A DNA stretch of 64,000 nucleotides, taken from contig NC_037646.1 in the NCBI RefSeq assembly GCF_003254395.2, forward strand, positions 4,294,381 through 4,358,380, given 5' to 3'. Of the stretch, positions 12,531-24,040 are shown piece after piece. This DNA is from Apis mellifera. Lineage: Eukaryota > Arthropoda > Insecta > Hymenoptera > Apidae. Made by a program: the position numbers and the translations under genes. Numbering within the stretch: the first letter of the stretch is position 1; each line of letters begins with the position of its first letter. A model generated the notes under the pieces. That model did not search any database. It saw only the letters and a program-made list of their open reading frames with translations, and was not told the DNA's origin.

Positions 12531-13160
12531 GATCCGTTTAATTCGCAATTAGCGTCCGTGGTATTCACCCTCGATTAAAACGGAACAATGGGGGCCGAGG
12601 TTCGCGAGGCTATACGAAACCCCTGCTATTCCCCCTGTTCCGCGTTTCGTATTCAACCCACGGTAACGCGGAGCCACGCCATTTTCGCGATGATATTTTT
12701 CTTCTCTCTTTTTCTTTTTTCTTTCTTTCTTTTTTTTTTTTTGTCTCGGCCATAATATATGCCGCGGAGCCGTTTTACACCGAGAGCCCGCTCGCGGCAA
12801 ACGTTTAAAACAAAGTACTTTCCCATTCGCGAGTAAACGGTGCAGCTGAACTGAATCCACCCTCGCACCACCCCGATCCCGCCATGTAAATCTAACTTCC
12901 ACCGCTGCTTTTACGATCTTCAAGGGAAGTTCCGCCGGCCGATTACACGGGGAGAGATTTTATGCCGAGAGATCGGCCCGAACGATAGACCCTTCGAATT
13001 GTTGGAACAAGCTTGAACGAGCTCGTTTTATAACCGTCTTAACAGACAGAAAACGATGATTCTTGTTTGTCTGTTCACTTTCCCGGATAAATGGTTAACG
13101 AGGTTGTGAATTAGGTAAACGTGGGGGGGTTTAAGTTAAGGGAGGGGAAGGGAAATTGCA
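12531..13160. other. CpG-rich island with a pyrimidine tract and G-rich end
   Basis: GC- and CpG-rich sequence holding a long interrupted T/C tract at about 12701-12742. It ends in G runs at 13123-13129, 13140-13142, 13144-13147 and 13150-13152. The G7 run and the later three are separated by an 11-base gap, so this is a long-loop G-quadruplex candidate at best. Two open frames on the - strand read through the T/C tract as poly-Lys/Arg and are rejected as genes. An AG|GTAAAC donor-like word sits at about 13114. Confidence 0.4.
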
Positions 13161-14990
13161 GGAAAACGAATTCGAAGATTTTAGAAAGTGATGATTTTAT
13201 TGAAGGAGTTAAGGAGTTTGTTTTGACGAAATTGAAATATATTTCGTTCATGCGAATTTTATTGAAGAAGAAGACCTCGAAACTTTTCTTCTTCTTTTAT
13301 TTTAGCCACTAAAGATTGGTTTCTCTCAACGAATCTTTTATTTTTATTCCAACTGCCTTACGAATAAGGATCGTTTTGTCTCTTTATCTCGATTCTTAAT
13401 TAAGTAAAAGAAACTTCAGATTCAGTCGTAAGAATATAATTTTACACAAAAACATTTTTTAAGAACGATCTCGACCCACCATTTACATCCACCCTTGACA
13501 CATATCATCCTTAACACTTCTACAAGAATAGCACATCTAAAGAAATTTCAAACTTTGTCCACGAATTTTTACCACGTAGCGAGAACATTTACATTTAACA
13601 AAATTTTAATAGAACTCTCGTCTCGTTTCTCGTAAATAATTTGTGAAACGTCGTTAATCATCTCTCTTTGTTCCCCTTTCGAGGGGGGGAAAAAGTCGAT
13701 TTGAAAATATCGCGCGGGAGACAAAGTCTATTTTCTTCAAGAGACTTTGGCCATGAGAGCGACACACACGTGCAACACAATCTTTCTTTCCAAGTTTCCC
13801 TCTTGGAGGGAAGCGTGCCAGGGTGTATTAGGACGATGTAGCTTGCGCTTTGGGGAGAGGGAGGGTAAAATTACTGGTTCTGTGGTAGGACGGTATAACG
13901 AAGTCTCTGGCTGATAAATTCAGCAAGACGGAAAGAGATCGTATCCTCTTCCGCTTCTCATCGCTAGTTACCGTGCAAACCACGGAGGAGAACTTTGGAC
14001 CCGAGATGTTTCTTCGGAATCGGCTGCAAAATCGACCTCACTTCCGGTGTATCGAAGCCTTCCTTCGACTCTAATTATGCCATTCACAAGTTATTCTTTC
14101 GAATGGATGCTGACTCGATTGGTATAATTGGTACAGCTCGTTATTTTTTTTTTTTTTTGGATTCCTTTGCTTGGTTTTCCCTCGTATTTTATGATGTTTA
14201 TAGTATCTTTTGCGCGAGAGAAGAAAATAATAGAGCTTGCCCCCATTGTTTGTTTTACGAGGTCTTGGATCTTTCTCGAGAATGGATATTGAATGGAAGA
14301 GTCTTGGGAAAAAATTAGAGAATTTCTGTGGGTGAATTTTTTTGTTTAATTTTTGGAAGATATGTGCTTTCTGTGTTATTTTTGAAATATTGATCGTTAC
14401 ATCCTGAAGTATACGTATTTCAATTTTAGAGAAAAGTTTTGATGAACGTGTTTGGAAATAGTGAAAAATAAAATGATAGTAATAGTGTGAATACCTGATC
14501 AAAAATAATTAATTCTTTCAATACGAAAAGTGCATACATGTGGATAAATATTCAAGCAATAATTGAAATTCTACGTACACATTCTCTTTAATATAAAATA
14601 TCATTTCCATTTACATTTGTTAAATCATAATTAACTTTTACGATTTCAAAGATTGTAAATATAATCCAATGTTATTAACATAAATTTGATTAATTAGTAA
14701 AACATTTGCATGTACACGCGTTTCACGATAAAACTCATATCAATTTTTCCAGATCGTCCAAAAAAAATATATTATTCATTATTTCAAAAAATTTCGTTAA
14801 TTTTTTTTACATGAATTTAAATTAATTTCCTTTAACAAAATATCCATTTATTATATTAATAATGCAATTCTCTGTAATCATATTGCATTTAATCAAATCA
14901 TATAAAATCATGGCGGATCTTTTAAAAAGAAAAATTTCTGTCGTCCGTTTTGAATTTCGATTTTCATCCGAATTCTCATCCCTTTGTTCA
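13161..14990. other. Mixed AT-rich and moderate-GC stretch
   Basis: AT-rich up to about 13660, more balanced from 13660 to 14320, then AT-rich again. The balanced part is non-repetitive but carries no recognisable gene. The 107- and 143-codon frames near 14.0-14.5 kb overlap on opposite strands and include the translated T16 run. Nothing else can be supported. Confidence 0.4.
14143..14158. repeat. T16 homopolymer
   Basis: A perfect poly-T run on the + strand. No target-site duplication or element body is seen beside it, so it does not mark a retroposon. Confidence 0.9.
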
Positions 14991-15189
14991 TTAAATCGAA
15001 TGATCACGATCGAAAAGACACAGATTATAATCTCAATCAACGATCGACTCCTCAAAAACGGACGGGCAAAGCAAATAAACTGCGTTTTCGCTGTGCATTT
15101 GCAAATTTCTCGGCCGAACCCACGAAGCAAACTCCCCTTTATTGGTTAATTATCTCGGCTATCGAAATGTTCCACGTGCACACTCGACG

Positions 15190-15232
15190 CGAGTACTCGG
15201 CCATTCATGCGGACCAGGCGGCCAAGCCGAGT
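15190..15232. repeat. Overlapping palindrome and inverted repeat
   Basis: CGAGTACTCG (15190-15199) is a perfect 10-bp palindrome. Overlapping it, ACTCGGC (15195-15201) pairs perfectly with GCCGAGT (15226-15232), and a GGCC pair lies inside. The two structures share bases and are mutually exclusive. The sequence is certain; any role is unknown. Confidence 0.75.
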
Positions 15233-15833
15233 TTTAACGAGAACGCAATGGGAGGATTTTCGAGGATTCCTCGTTAAAATCGCGCGAAACTGTCTCTGGA
15301 ATACCGATCTACCGCGCATGATGAAGCGCCAACCTTCTAATGATGGATTTAATGACGAACTTTTTGCTTTGATAATTCAGTTTCATTGAATGAAGGAAGA
15401 GAGGGTGATTCTTCCTTCATGGTGTTTTGATTTTATCGAGACGAATATTTCGTTAAATCACATTTGGGAGGGGGTTGTTAATTAAATCTGTGGAAATTTG
15501 CAATATTATATTAAATATCTATCGGAATTCTTAATAAATTCTACATTTAATTTATATAATGAGATGATGAAGATGAGAATTAAAAATGAAGTATAGAAAT
15601 ATAATTGACGCGTGAGTTAATACTTAGAATTAATTACATGGAATTGTATCAATGAAATGATGGATTGAAACGAGAAGTTTTAATAGAATAAATTAGAATA
15701 AATTTCTTCGATCCAGAACACGTCATTTTCAACAAGCAATTCCAAGCACATATTTATTTAATTCTTAATAACTCACGAAATTGAAGCATTCCCTTTTTAC
15801 ATCTCCCCACAAAGCTAAATTATTATCTCGAAT

Positions 15834-15867
15834 GAAGGAAGGAAGGAAGGAAGGAAGGAAGGAAGGA
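15834..15867. repeat. (GAAG)8 tetranucleotide microsatellite
   Basis: A perfect GGAA-type run of about 34 bp, all purine on the + strand. It also carries repeated GGAA cores typical of Ets-factor sites, though nothing here shows that it is bound. Confidence 0.95.
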
Positions 15868-16330
15868 GGAAAACTTTAAAATTAATATTCTTGATCTTCG
15901 AGGGACTCCCTTTCGTGAAGCTAAATTTAATGACGCAATCGGTAAGATTTAAAAGCCACCGCGCGCAATACCTTTTTTCGGTCTTACTTACTCTTGCGTG
16001 CAAAGTTTTTTTCCTTGTTATGCGATGCACTCTCGGTCTGCGAGAAACTTCGTAAGATGGAGGATCTCTCGCTCCTCCGATGGTAGCCAGCAAGGGACTC
16101 TTCTTTCGACAAATCTTCCCCGGGAAAGACCCGGCTCTGATGATTGCATGAACGGCTTGGAAGTTCAAAAAGTCGACCTCGTTCTTATTTACTCGTGTCG
16201 TGGATGTTCTCTTATATCCGTGTAATAGCGCAAGGGGTATTTTTCTCGAGATATACAGTCGGTGGGGAAAATCTTCGCGGATAGAACCACCTCACGAATA
16301 ACAAGTTCTCTTGTCGAAACCAGCGAAAAT

Positions 16331-18890
16331 TCTGTTTTTTCATGGAACTCTATTTAATGGAAGCTCGTGGAGAATAGATCGAAAGGATAAAGGAATAAAT
16401 TATTTCTATTCTTTTTGTAATGGTAGATGGAGAAAAACGTAACGAAAATTGTTAGAAAGATATTCGAATTTTAATCGGTTTATCGCCATATTTTAAAATA
16501 TATTCGTTGGGTAAATTTTGAGAATCGATTTTAAATCTTGTCGAAGATTTTCGGATTAAATGAGTTTCTTCGTAAGATGTTGTGCGAAGATTTTTGTGAC
16601 TGAGTGTATACGTATTTTTTTCCCCGTTGCATCGTATCTATCCTTCCAAATGTTTGACTTCGGTCCAATATCGTGTCGTGGATTATATATTACACGTGTT
16701 TTTTTAACGCGATAAATCTTTGCAAATACCGAATGAGGAAGAAAAACAAAAGATAGATATAAATCGTTTAACATGATGGAGAATTTATGTGCTAACAATT
16801 TGATTTTGAACGATTGCAAAAATAAAATGTTTGTGTATATTATCAATCTACGGTATTCAAGTTTCACAGATTTTATTTGAATTTCGTTAATTTGAAAAGA
16901 ATATGAAAGATATGATTAATTTGATTCATATATTAAAAATATTATGCAGATCGGAAGGAGAGAATGATAAATGGAAAGAATGGTTGTTTCAAATTATAAG
17001 ATCCTATCATCCGTCTCTTTAATCTGAAATTAAAGAATATCCCAGGAAGAATTGTGTTGAAGAATTTAAAAAAAGAAATATAATTCGGTATCAATCACGA
17101 TAACTCCTTAAACCTCTTCATCCGCAATTGGAAATCCTTATATTCGTAAAATTGAATTGTAACTCTAAACCGGAGGATGCACAATCTGATTATTCTAGTA
17201 GATCAGATTGGAAGTCCAGAGTAAGATTCCAGGGTGACTATCGTGACGTTGATGTAATAATCTGGGATTGGAATTCCGTGGAAGAGCTTTCTTTTTTTTT
17301 TTTTTTCTGTTGTGTCGACGTAACGTTATGTCGAAAGACACCTGATATTCTGTCGCTCATCCGTCCCCGTCATTATCTTCATTTCGTCGGATTTTAAAAA
17401 GTTATTTGCACATTTTACAAATTTTGCACGAGAAAGGACCACGCGGCTTTCTGATCATCAAATATTCCATTTGAATATTTATACGATGAAACGAATTGTG
17501 ATCGTTGTAGTGGAAAATGCAATACTAAGTAATAATCTGGATAAAATGAAAGTTGCATAATTTCATTGATAAAAGAAAAAAAAAACAGTTGAAAGAATAA
17601 TATTAACATAATAAAATTTACGTTCGTAAATCGAGCAGTGTTAATTTCTGAATAAAATATACATCATTTTTTCCTGATAAAGGGAGAAATAATTTGCATA
17701 ATATGATCAACTTTAAAATAATTGAATAATTTTGACTGAAGAGAATATCGCAGCTTTATTTACACACACGTATCTCCTAATATGTATACCGCATCGATTT
17801 TCATTATATTGCGTGTATTACATATGTAACAATATGATATTAAACAGATCCTAAATTTAGGTTGATACGTGACATTCGTTTCACTCGTATAATAATTGAA
17901 ACATTAATCGTGTTTATCCCAACTGGTGATGAAACTGGTATTTTGTGAATGAAAATCGCCGCGAATTCCACTCGTTACGCGAGTATTTGTGTACAATGAT
18001 TTACAAGATCTGAACAGTGTAGTTCGTTAACTTGCGGTTCGAATAATTTGATTATCGTCATTGCGTCAAAAACTAGAATTATTCGAGATGCAGATCGGTC
18101 GATCGTTTGAACCGTAACGATTGCTCGACGCGCGACAATCGATGCACTTTGCCCACGTAGGCTAGTAGAGTATTAATTATACTATCGTTTTCGATAACCG
18201 TGAGTGAATAATCGGTGTTTACAGATAATACACACGAATTGATGTAACGCATCGGTAATGAGATATGACATGTTATCTATATTAGGGGAGAAATTGGCGT
18301 ACGAGTTTGTTTGAGATTGATTATGTTAAACTAGCTACGTTTCAAATGTTTCCTGAAATGGACACTGATCTATATGCACTTGCAAAATTATCTAAATATA
18401 ATTCGATTTAGTTTCTAATTTTTATACACTGGAACAATTTCTCTGAATATTTGTGAACAGATTGTTAGAATATTAATATTAATATTCGATAGAGTTTTAT
18501 TTAGATACATATTTTAGGATCGTGAAATTAGAAAAAATATTGGAGATTATGAAATGGATTGGTATTTCTTTACAGGATCTATTTCATCTGTCTTTTAATT
18601 TTATGGATATTCTAGTAACGATATATTTGAATCTAGAGTTCCAGTATTAAATTCAAGGAATTCATTTTAGAAATATCTTTCATCCTTTTTTTTTTAATAA
18701 GATTCTAAAATATTGATTTAATTTTTGATATTTACGTATATGATCCACGTATAATATGCCGGTTATGCTGATTTTCATATTTTCTGAAGACATTTTTTTC
18801 CTTGAAGAACAACGGAAGCAAACATCATTATCCTTTAACAAGCCGAGTCTTGTAATCAACGTCCTGAATTCATGCTACAGAGCCCTCTTC
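16331..18890. other. AT-rich stretch with a more CpG-rich middle
   Basis: Mostly AT-rich; the part from about 17870 to 18320 has more CpG and is non-repetitive. A 103-codon frame on the - strand (16556-16867) is not low-complexity, but its length is within what chance gives in this window and it has no recognisable domain. No RNA genes or transposon ends are seen. Confidence 0.4.
17292..17306. repeat. T15 homopolymer
   Basis: A perfect poly-T run on the + strand with no associated element. Confidence 0.85.
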
Positions 18891-18897
18891 GAGCCTC

Positions 18898-18930
18898 TAT
18901 ATATATATCTATAGAATTTCTTTTTCAGTC
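18898..18930 (+). promoter_or_regulatory. Candidate TATA/initiator pair (weak)
   Basis: A TATATATAT run starts at 18898, and a TTCAGTC word has its A at 18927, so the first T of the run lies at -29 if that A is +1. TCAGTY is the known arthropod initiator consensus and the spacing is right. Two cautions apply: TA runs are common in AT-rich DNA, and the pyrimidine-rich sequence before CAG also looks like a 3' splice acceptor. The first downstream ATG opens only four codons. Confidence 0.25.
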
Positions 18931-20110
18931 TTATCTTTTCAAATATAATGCCAACTATATAACATAATATCAATTATGAAAAGATGGAACGATATTGATG
19001 AAAAATATATCCTCTTGTATCATTAAATTTTATGTTCGAGTTATTTAATACTTTCATAATATTAAATTATCATCTAGGTTTTAAAATCTGAAAATAATTT
19101 GATGGAAATAATTGAAATATTTTTATCATTTTTTCAATACAACAAAATTATACCATATTACGTATCATTAAAAATAATTATCTCATAATTGATATTTCAT
19201 TTAAAAAAAGTTATATATAGAAGAAATAATATTTTATCATTTTCGTGAAATATTCTATATTTCTGGAAAATAAGTTTCCTAAAAAAGAAAAAAAAAAAAA
19301 AAAGAAAAATAACACTTTTAAAACTATTTCACAAGACGAATAGAGAGGTTTTAAAAATCTCGAGGGGATAAAACCGGCAGGCAGCCTCCGATGTTTTCAA
19401 CGGACGTTGAAAGGACGATAGTATTCGCAACACGTAGCAAACGGAACATTTTTATTAATCACGTCCTTCTTCGTGATAACGACCTCTTTACGAGCACGCA
19501 TGAGTAGCGTCATGATCGCAATTATTAAATACGTGGATCGCAAGCATTAACGCGAATTTCTGCACCGGTAACGTTATAACAAATGCAAACATTCGTACTC
19601 CTACGCGAGTACATGAAAATCTTTTGTATCATGAAATATACCACGTAATAAACCTTGATAATGCGTATTATATACGTACGCTGATACGTTTTGCGTCAAC
19701 TATAGAAATCTAGAATTAAAAGTTCTAAATTATATAGGAATAAAATTATTCAATTGAATTATAACGAGATAATTTCATTACCTTAAATTACTTGATAACA
19801 TGGATATTTTATGTACCATTATGAAGTTTGTTGAAAAATTTATACACATACGTGTAATGTATGAATTGCAATAATATATTCGACGTTGTTATAAATATAT
19901 AAAGAATTAAACGAGAAATCTTCTGATCTTACATAAACGATCTAATTTTATATCTTCATATAAAATTCTTATATATCTTATATAATATCTTCAACTTCAT
20001 AAGCACGTTAATCTTCGATAAAAATTATAAACTTTTTTATAATTGAAAAATAATATCAAATTGTACAATTTCCTATATACAAAGTTCTATTAAAAATCAC
20101 AACTCCTCGT
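18931..20110. other. AT-rich stretch with a CpG-rich block
   Basis: AT-rich to about 19330, CpG-rich and non-repetitive at about 19350-19700, then AT-rich again. The CpG-rich block contains several TAAT-type homeodomain core words (ATTAATCA, AATTATTAAAT), which are too common in AT-rich DNA to weigh much. No gene is seen. Confidence 0.4.
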
Positions 20111-20985
20111 TTACGAAAATTCTTCCGCGACGAAATTCGGCAAACCGAATACAACTAAATTTATCCATTTATTTTCGCTCATGGATTCGTACCAGCGACC
20201 GATTATAACCACAGTTTCTTTCCCAGACGATGCACAAATAATCGCATCGATTCGAGTCAAGGCAAAAGCCTCGAGTCGTTGAAAATTAGACGAAGCACGT
20301 GTTCACGATGAAATTTCGTTCAGACAATCGATCGTGTTAAAACGAATTGGTAAATCATAAAAGCGACGATATCCTCCGTCGATTCTCTAGGGAGGAATTA
20401 ATTCTTGCACGATTTGGTCAGCCTGAATTCGAACACTGCAATTTAAGTAGCCGATAGGCCGGCCAGTCACGTTGGAACCAATTACACCTCGGACACGATG
20501 ATCGATACGCGAATAATTATTCCAGGGCTAATGCAATGTCAACAGGAGCGTGTTAGGACACCCGCTTCGTTTTCAACGGGCATCGGTCCCATTTGGTCAC
20601 GTTTAACGCAGTCAGCGCTCTCGAAAGCGGACTTGGCGCACATACGCATAGGCCGATCGGGCGGCCTACCGCTGCATAAGATTTTCATTTGCGTTGCGTG
20701 AATCGATTGTTAGCCGGAGGGGAGGGGGGCAGTGCTGTTTGCACGATTCATTGTGCTGATGGCTGTCTTTCCATCCTTTGGCGAATCAAAAAATCGTGGA
20801 GGACGTGATTATTTTGATTCGATTCGTTGTCGAGAGATCCAACTATTGTAGGAATGCTGGTGTAATTATGTCATCAATGAGAATAGCAAGAATGAACAGA
20901 GAAGTGGATGTGAAATTTTGAATAAATTTTTTAAAAAATTGTTCGTAAGAAACAGATGATATTCGTCTCGTGTACGGTGGTGAGT
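20111..20985. other. CpG-rich non-repetitive block
   Basis: Balanced composition without simple repeats, most evident at about 20390-20720. A 67-codon frame is open on the + strand (20498-20701) but matches no family I know. The word ATAGGCCG occurs twice, about 190 bases apart, and the second copy is part of a 7-bp hairpin. The block borders the 11-bp array, so it is a reasonable candidate for conserved non-coding DNA. Confidence 0.4.
20649..20668. repeat. 7-bp GC-rich hairpin
   Basis: TAGGCCG (20649-20655) pairs perfectly with CGGCCTA (20662-20668) around ATCGGG. Confidence 0.75.
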
Positions 20986-21139
20986 TATCGATCGGTGGTC
21001 AATCAATGATCAATCAATGGTTAATTAGTTGTCAATCGGTTGTTAGTTAGGAGTCAATGAGTGGTCAGCGAGTGGTCGGCCAATAATCAATCAGTGGTCA
21101 ATTAGTGGTCGATCAGCGATTAGTAATTGATCGGTGAGA
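20986..21139. repeat. Degenerate tandem array of 14 units of 11 bp
   Basis: The 154 bp divide into 14 consecutive 11-base units with no insertions or deletions. Examples are GGTCAATCAAT (20997-21007), GATCAATCAAT (21008-21018), GGTTAATTAGT (21019-21029), AGTCAATGAGT (21052-21062), GGTCAATTAGT (21096-21106) and GGTCGATCAGC (21107-21117). The working consensus is GGTCAATCAGT. Divergence between units is by substitution only, so the array is old or its period is constrained. Eleven bases is close to one helical turn, which would place each TCAATCA core on the same face. ATCAATCA is the complement of TGATTGAT, the half-site family known for Exd/Pbx-Hox dimers. That link is inference. Confidence 0.85.
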
Positions 21140-21683
21140 AACATTTATAAAAATCGATGGAATAGTTAAGTTCAATGATCGATTCATTGTGCGATTATTA
21201 TTGATCGAGCAAGAAAATTGCCAATGTATCCAGTTTGTGTTCGATTGTTATCTTATTTCATTCTACTATGAATAATAAACTATTTCTTCTTTTCAATTGC
21301 AGCTATAATATTCTAAAAAAAAAAAAGATATTAAAATAAGTTTCAGAATACATATAAATGGAACATTCTCAAAAATTAAAAACTTTCTCACTCAACACCG
21401 AAACTTGAATCCTCATTACTTCCTCACGAAATTATTTCACTCATCCTCCAAAATAGAATACAACCGTCCACAATAACTCTTCCATAAAAAAAAAACTCTT
21501 CTTTCTCAAAAAGCCTCGGATCGAAAAACGAATCCCTCTCCTCCTCCCTACCCCGTTCGAAATAACGCGAGTTATTCAGCTCAACGCTAACAATGCAACA
21601 ACTTATTACGTAGCGGGAGGAAGTGGTCGATGAGAAATAGTGGCACTTTGTACAGAGAACTTCCAAACAAGGAGCAATAGTTA
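21140..21683. other. AT-rich stretch turning GC-rich
   Basis: AT-rich to about 21540, then more balanced. Two - strand open frames of 80-89 codons overlap here and share no recognisable domain. Nothing else is supported. Confidence 0.4.
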
Positions 21684-21994
21684 CACGTACCAGGCAGAGG
21701 GTGTGCGGGATGAAAAATGTCCCTTGTCCCGGTATCGTCGTGAATCACGCTGAAATTTGTCCAAGAGGACGTCGTCTCTCTCTGTTTCTCTCTCTTTCTC
21801 TTTTCAAAAAAAGAGAGAGAGACAGAGAGAGGCCCGTAGTCGTCGAGCGATGTCATGCCCTCCCTCCTCCACCCACGTGTAAGGGAAGACTCGTACGTGT
21901 CTTCAACGTTGTTCTCGACCGTGCCAAAAATGTACGTGCGATACGTAAGCTACATACGTGGATGAGAGGGGACTCGCGTTGCAGCATCTACGTG
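21684..21994. promoter_or_regulatory. Cluster of TACGTG/CACGTG motifs
   Basis: TACGTG occurs at 21894-21899, 21933-21938, 21955-21960 and 21989-21994 on the + strand, and as its complement CACGTA at 21684-21689. CACGTG lies at 21874-21879, and a near-palindromic TACGTA at 21942-21947. TACGTG is the known core site of bHLH-PAS dimers with Tango/ARNT (the Single-minded midline element, Trachealess, and HIF-type hypoxia elements). Repeated copies in a few hundred bases are typical of Drosophila midline enhancers. The motifs are certain; calling this an enhancer is inference. More copies lie at 22236-22241 (CACGTG) and 22558-22563 (TACGTG). Confidence 0.4.
21775..21832. repeat. 23-bp GA/CT hairpin
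   Basis: The CT-rich arm 21775-21797 is complementary to the GA-rich arm 21810-21832 over 23 positions: 21 Watson-Crick pairs plus two that would be G-U in RNA. A 12-base loop separates them. Because both arms are low-complexity, the hairpin may come from slippage and inversion of a microsatellite. It lies inside the TACGTG cluster. The stem is long enough to be a precursor for small RNAs if transcribed, but there is no evidence of that here. Confidence 0.85.
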
Positions 21995-22620
21995 ACCTGC
22001 AATTGGCCTGGGGGGGAGGGAAAACGCCACTGTCATACGGCACAGCTGATCGCATTAGAAGACGTTGCGACTATAATTTCGAAGAAAATGAGGGAAAGAA
22101 GAGGCTTTGGAAGCTTTTTTTTTTAAGAAAGCCTCTAGAAAATTCCTTCTCGATATTTCTCAGGCCAACGTTTCGAATTAAAGTTGGCGACAAGTGAGCG
22201 ATAAAGGAAGCATTATCGTTTAATATTTTTTTTTTCACGTGCATAAGGAGGATGATATCGTTGGATAGGATATTCCTATACGATTCTATTCACGGGTGTA
22301 TGTATCCCGTGGTCGCCTTCCTCGATACGGTCAATGAGAATTGCAGTTTTGATAGTTGGAGAAGTTGTTGCAGATGTTGCTGCGCGTGTTCGGGGCTCTG
22401 GAAAGAGGGGAGGATGTTATTTTGAGCGTGGAAATTTGTAGGAAGCAAAGTGTTATGGTTTAAAGTTGGTTGCGGGTGGATAAGGGAAGGATGTAAATTT
22501 TAATACTTTAAAAGGTGGATGAAAATTGGTGGAGACGTTGTTGCGGTAATGGAAAGTTACGTGTCGATCGAGATTTCTGAAACAAGTGGGATGTATGTAG
22601 GTGTATTTCTCGAATAAAAT
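21995..22620. other. GC-elevated tail of the regulatory-looking block
   Basis: CpG-containing sequence with a G8 run near 22010. Two short hairpins are visible: ATAGGA/TCCTAT (22265-22279) and CACGGG/CCCGTG (22291-22311). A 141-codon + strand frame (21701-22126) runs through the GA hairpin and is not supported as a gene. Confidence 0.4.
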
Positions 22621-24040
22621 TTCTGAAGCATTTGAAAAAATATTTATATTATTTAAGACGATATATTGGACGAGTTAAGTTTCTCTCGGTTGAAGGAAAA
22701 TATCGAAAATATCCGAATTGAAGTTTCATTTATCACAAAGGATGTATTCAACTTGAATAAACATGTTTTTGCAATCTTTTGATATTACTGTTATATTGTT
22801 TTCAAAACAATTTTTTTTTCCATTACCACCAAATTAATGAAAAAAAAAAAAAAAGAAAAAATACACATATGTAAATACGATATCATATTCGTAAACATTA
22901 ATCAAAATGTATGTTTTTTTTAATAGATTTTCAAGCTTTTTTTTTTTAATTAAAACTTTAATATATACAACTCGTATTTAATCTCAAAAAATCTAACTTG
23001 CAATTAGAATTATTGCAAATTTTGTTTAAAAAATTTTGTAAAATTCCTGGAAGTTTTATAATAATTTTCATACGGAAAACAAAGCTTTTATATTATATGC
23101 GTACGTGTATTTGATAGTTTTTTTTTTTTTTTTTGGAATATTCATTTATCATCCCTCATTTATATATAATCGAATAATTTATCCTCGTCACACATCATAT
23201 TTTTTCTCCTGTATAAATAATTTAAAACTAATAAAATATATTTTATATGTATCTAATTGAATATCTGTAATTATTATTTTATACTTATTAATTTGTGTTG
23301 AATGTTCCTCTTTGTACTCCTTTGCAAATAATATTTTTTTAAATTGTCCCGTTAATTAGCAATTTTTCTGATTCAATATTATACTCCTACTTATCACTTT
23401 TCTTAAAATTGTCTTGTAACTTCCTTTTAAGTATTTAAATTTCCTTTGTTTATTTTCGCGATTTAAAAAAAATAATAATAAAATTATATTCAATTAATTG
23501 ATATTGCCAACTAACGCAGTCTTACTTATTAAAGCAAACAACAACCTGTGAAACTTCGACTCGAGTCGAGCGTTTACGTAACTTCAAAGTGAGCTTTCTT
23601 CGTTTGAAATCTTGTTTAAAAAAAAAAAAAAAAGAAAAGTCTAGTTGCGTAATATTCAGCTTCGAAACGATAGCTGAAAAAAATTCTTCGTCAGAAATTC
23701 TTTATTGGAATTACTCGTTTGAAACTTATTCATTATTCAAATATATACATTCGTTTGATTCTGCGAATTAATCAAATGCAATGCTCCTTTACCACATTTC
23801 TCCGATTTTTAATCTAAATAAAAAATATCCTATTTCACAACTTCTCATAAATAAATAACTTTCAAATCTCGATTTGAAAACTTGGAGAATTTTTAATCAG
23901 ATGAATTCCTCGTCGATTGAATTGACAAAATTAATACCTAAAAATTCAATGGATATAACAAAGATAAAAGTAAAACTCGAAGAAAATTATCGTAGCATAC
24001 AAATTAATAAACAAAACGGAAAGCAATCAACTATTTAAAG
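22621..24040. other. AT-rich stretch with many A/T homopolymers
   Basis: Strongly AT-rich, with repeated A and T runs at about 22842-22856, 23118-23134 and 23618-23632. No open frame, RNA gene or element terminus is credible. Confidence 0.5.
23118..23134. repeat. T17 homopolymer
   Basis: A perfect poly-T run on the + strand. Confidence 0.9.

Larger units (their letters stand above)
14991..16330. other. Two CpG-rich blocks around an AT-rich spacer
   Basis: The blocks at about 15000-15400 and 15890-16330 are CpG-rich, with AT-rich DNA between them. The first holds the overlapping palindromes at 15190-15232. The second follows a GGAA microsatellite. Open frames of 60-117 codons on both strands have no recognisable family. 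A GA|GTAAGT donor-like word lies on the - strand near 15978 without a matching acceptor. Confidence 0.4.

Noticed and set aside
16556..16867. 103-codon minus-strand frame with mixed composition
   Set aside because: I estimate that several frames of this length are expected by chance in 64 kb of this composition. No ATG at its 5' end and no recognised domain.
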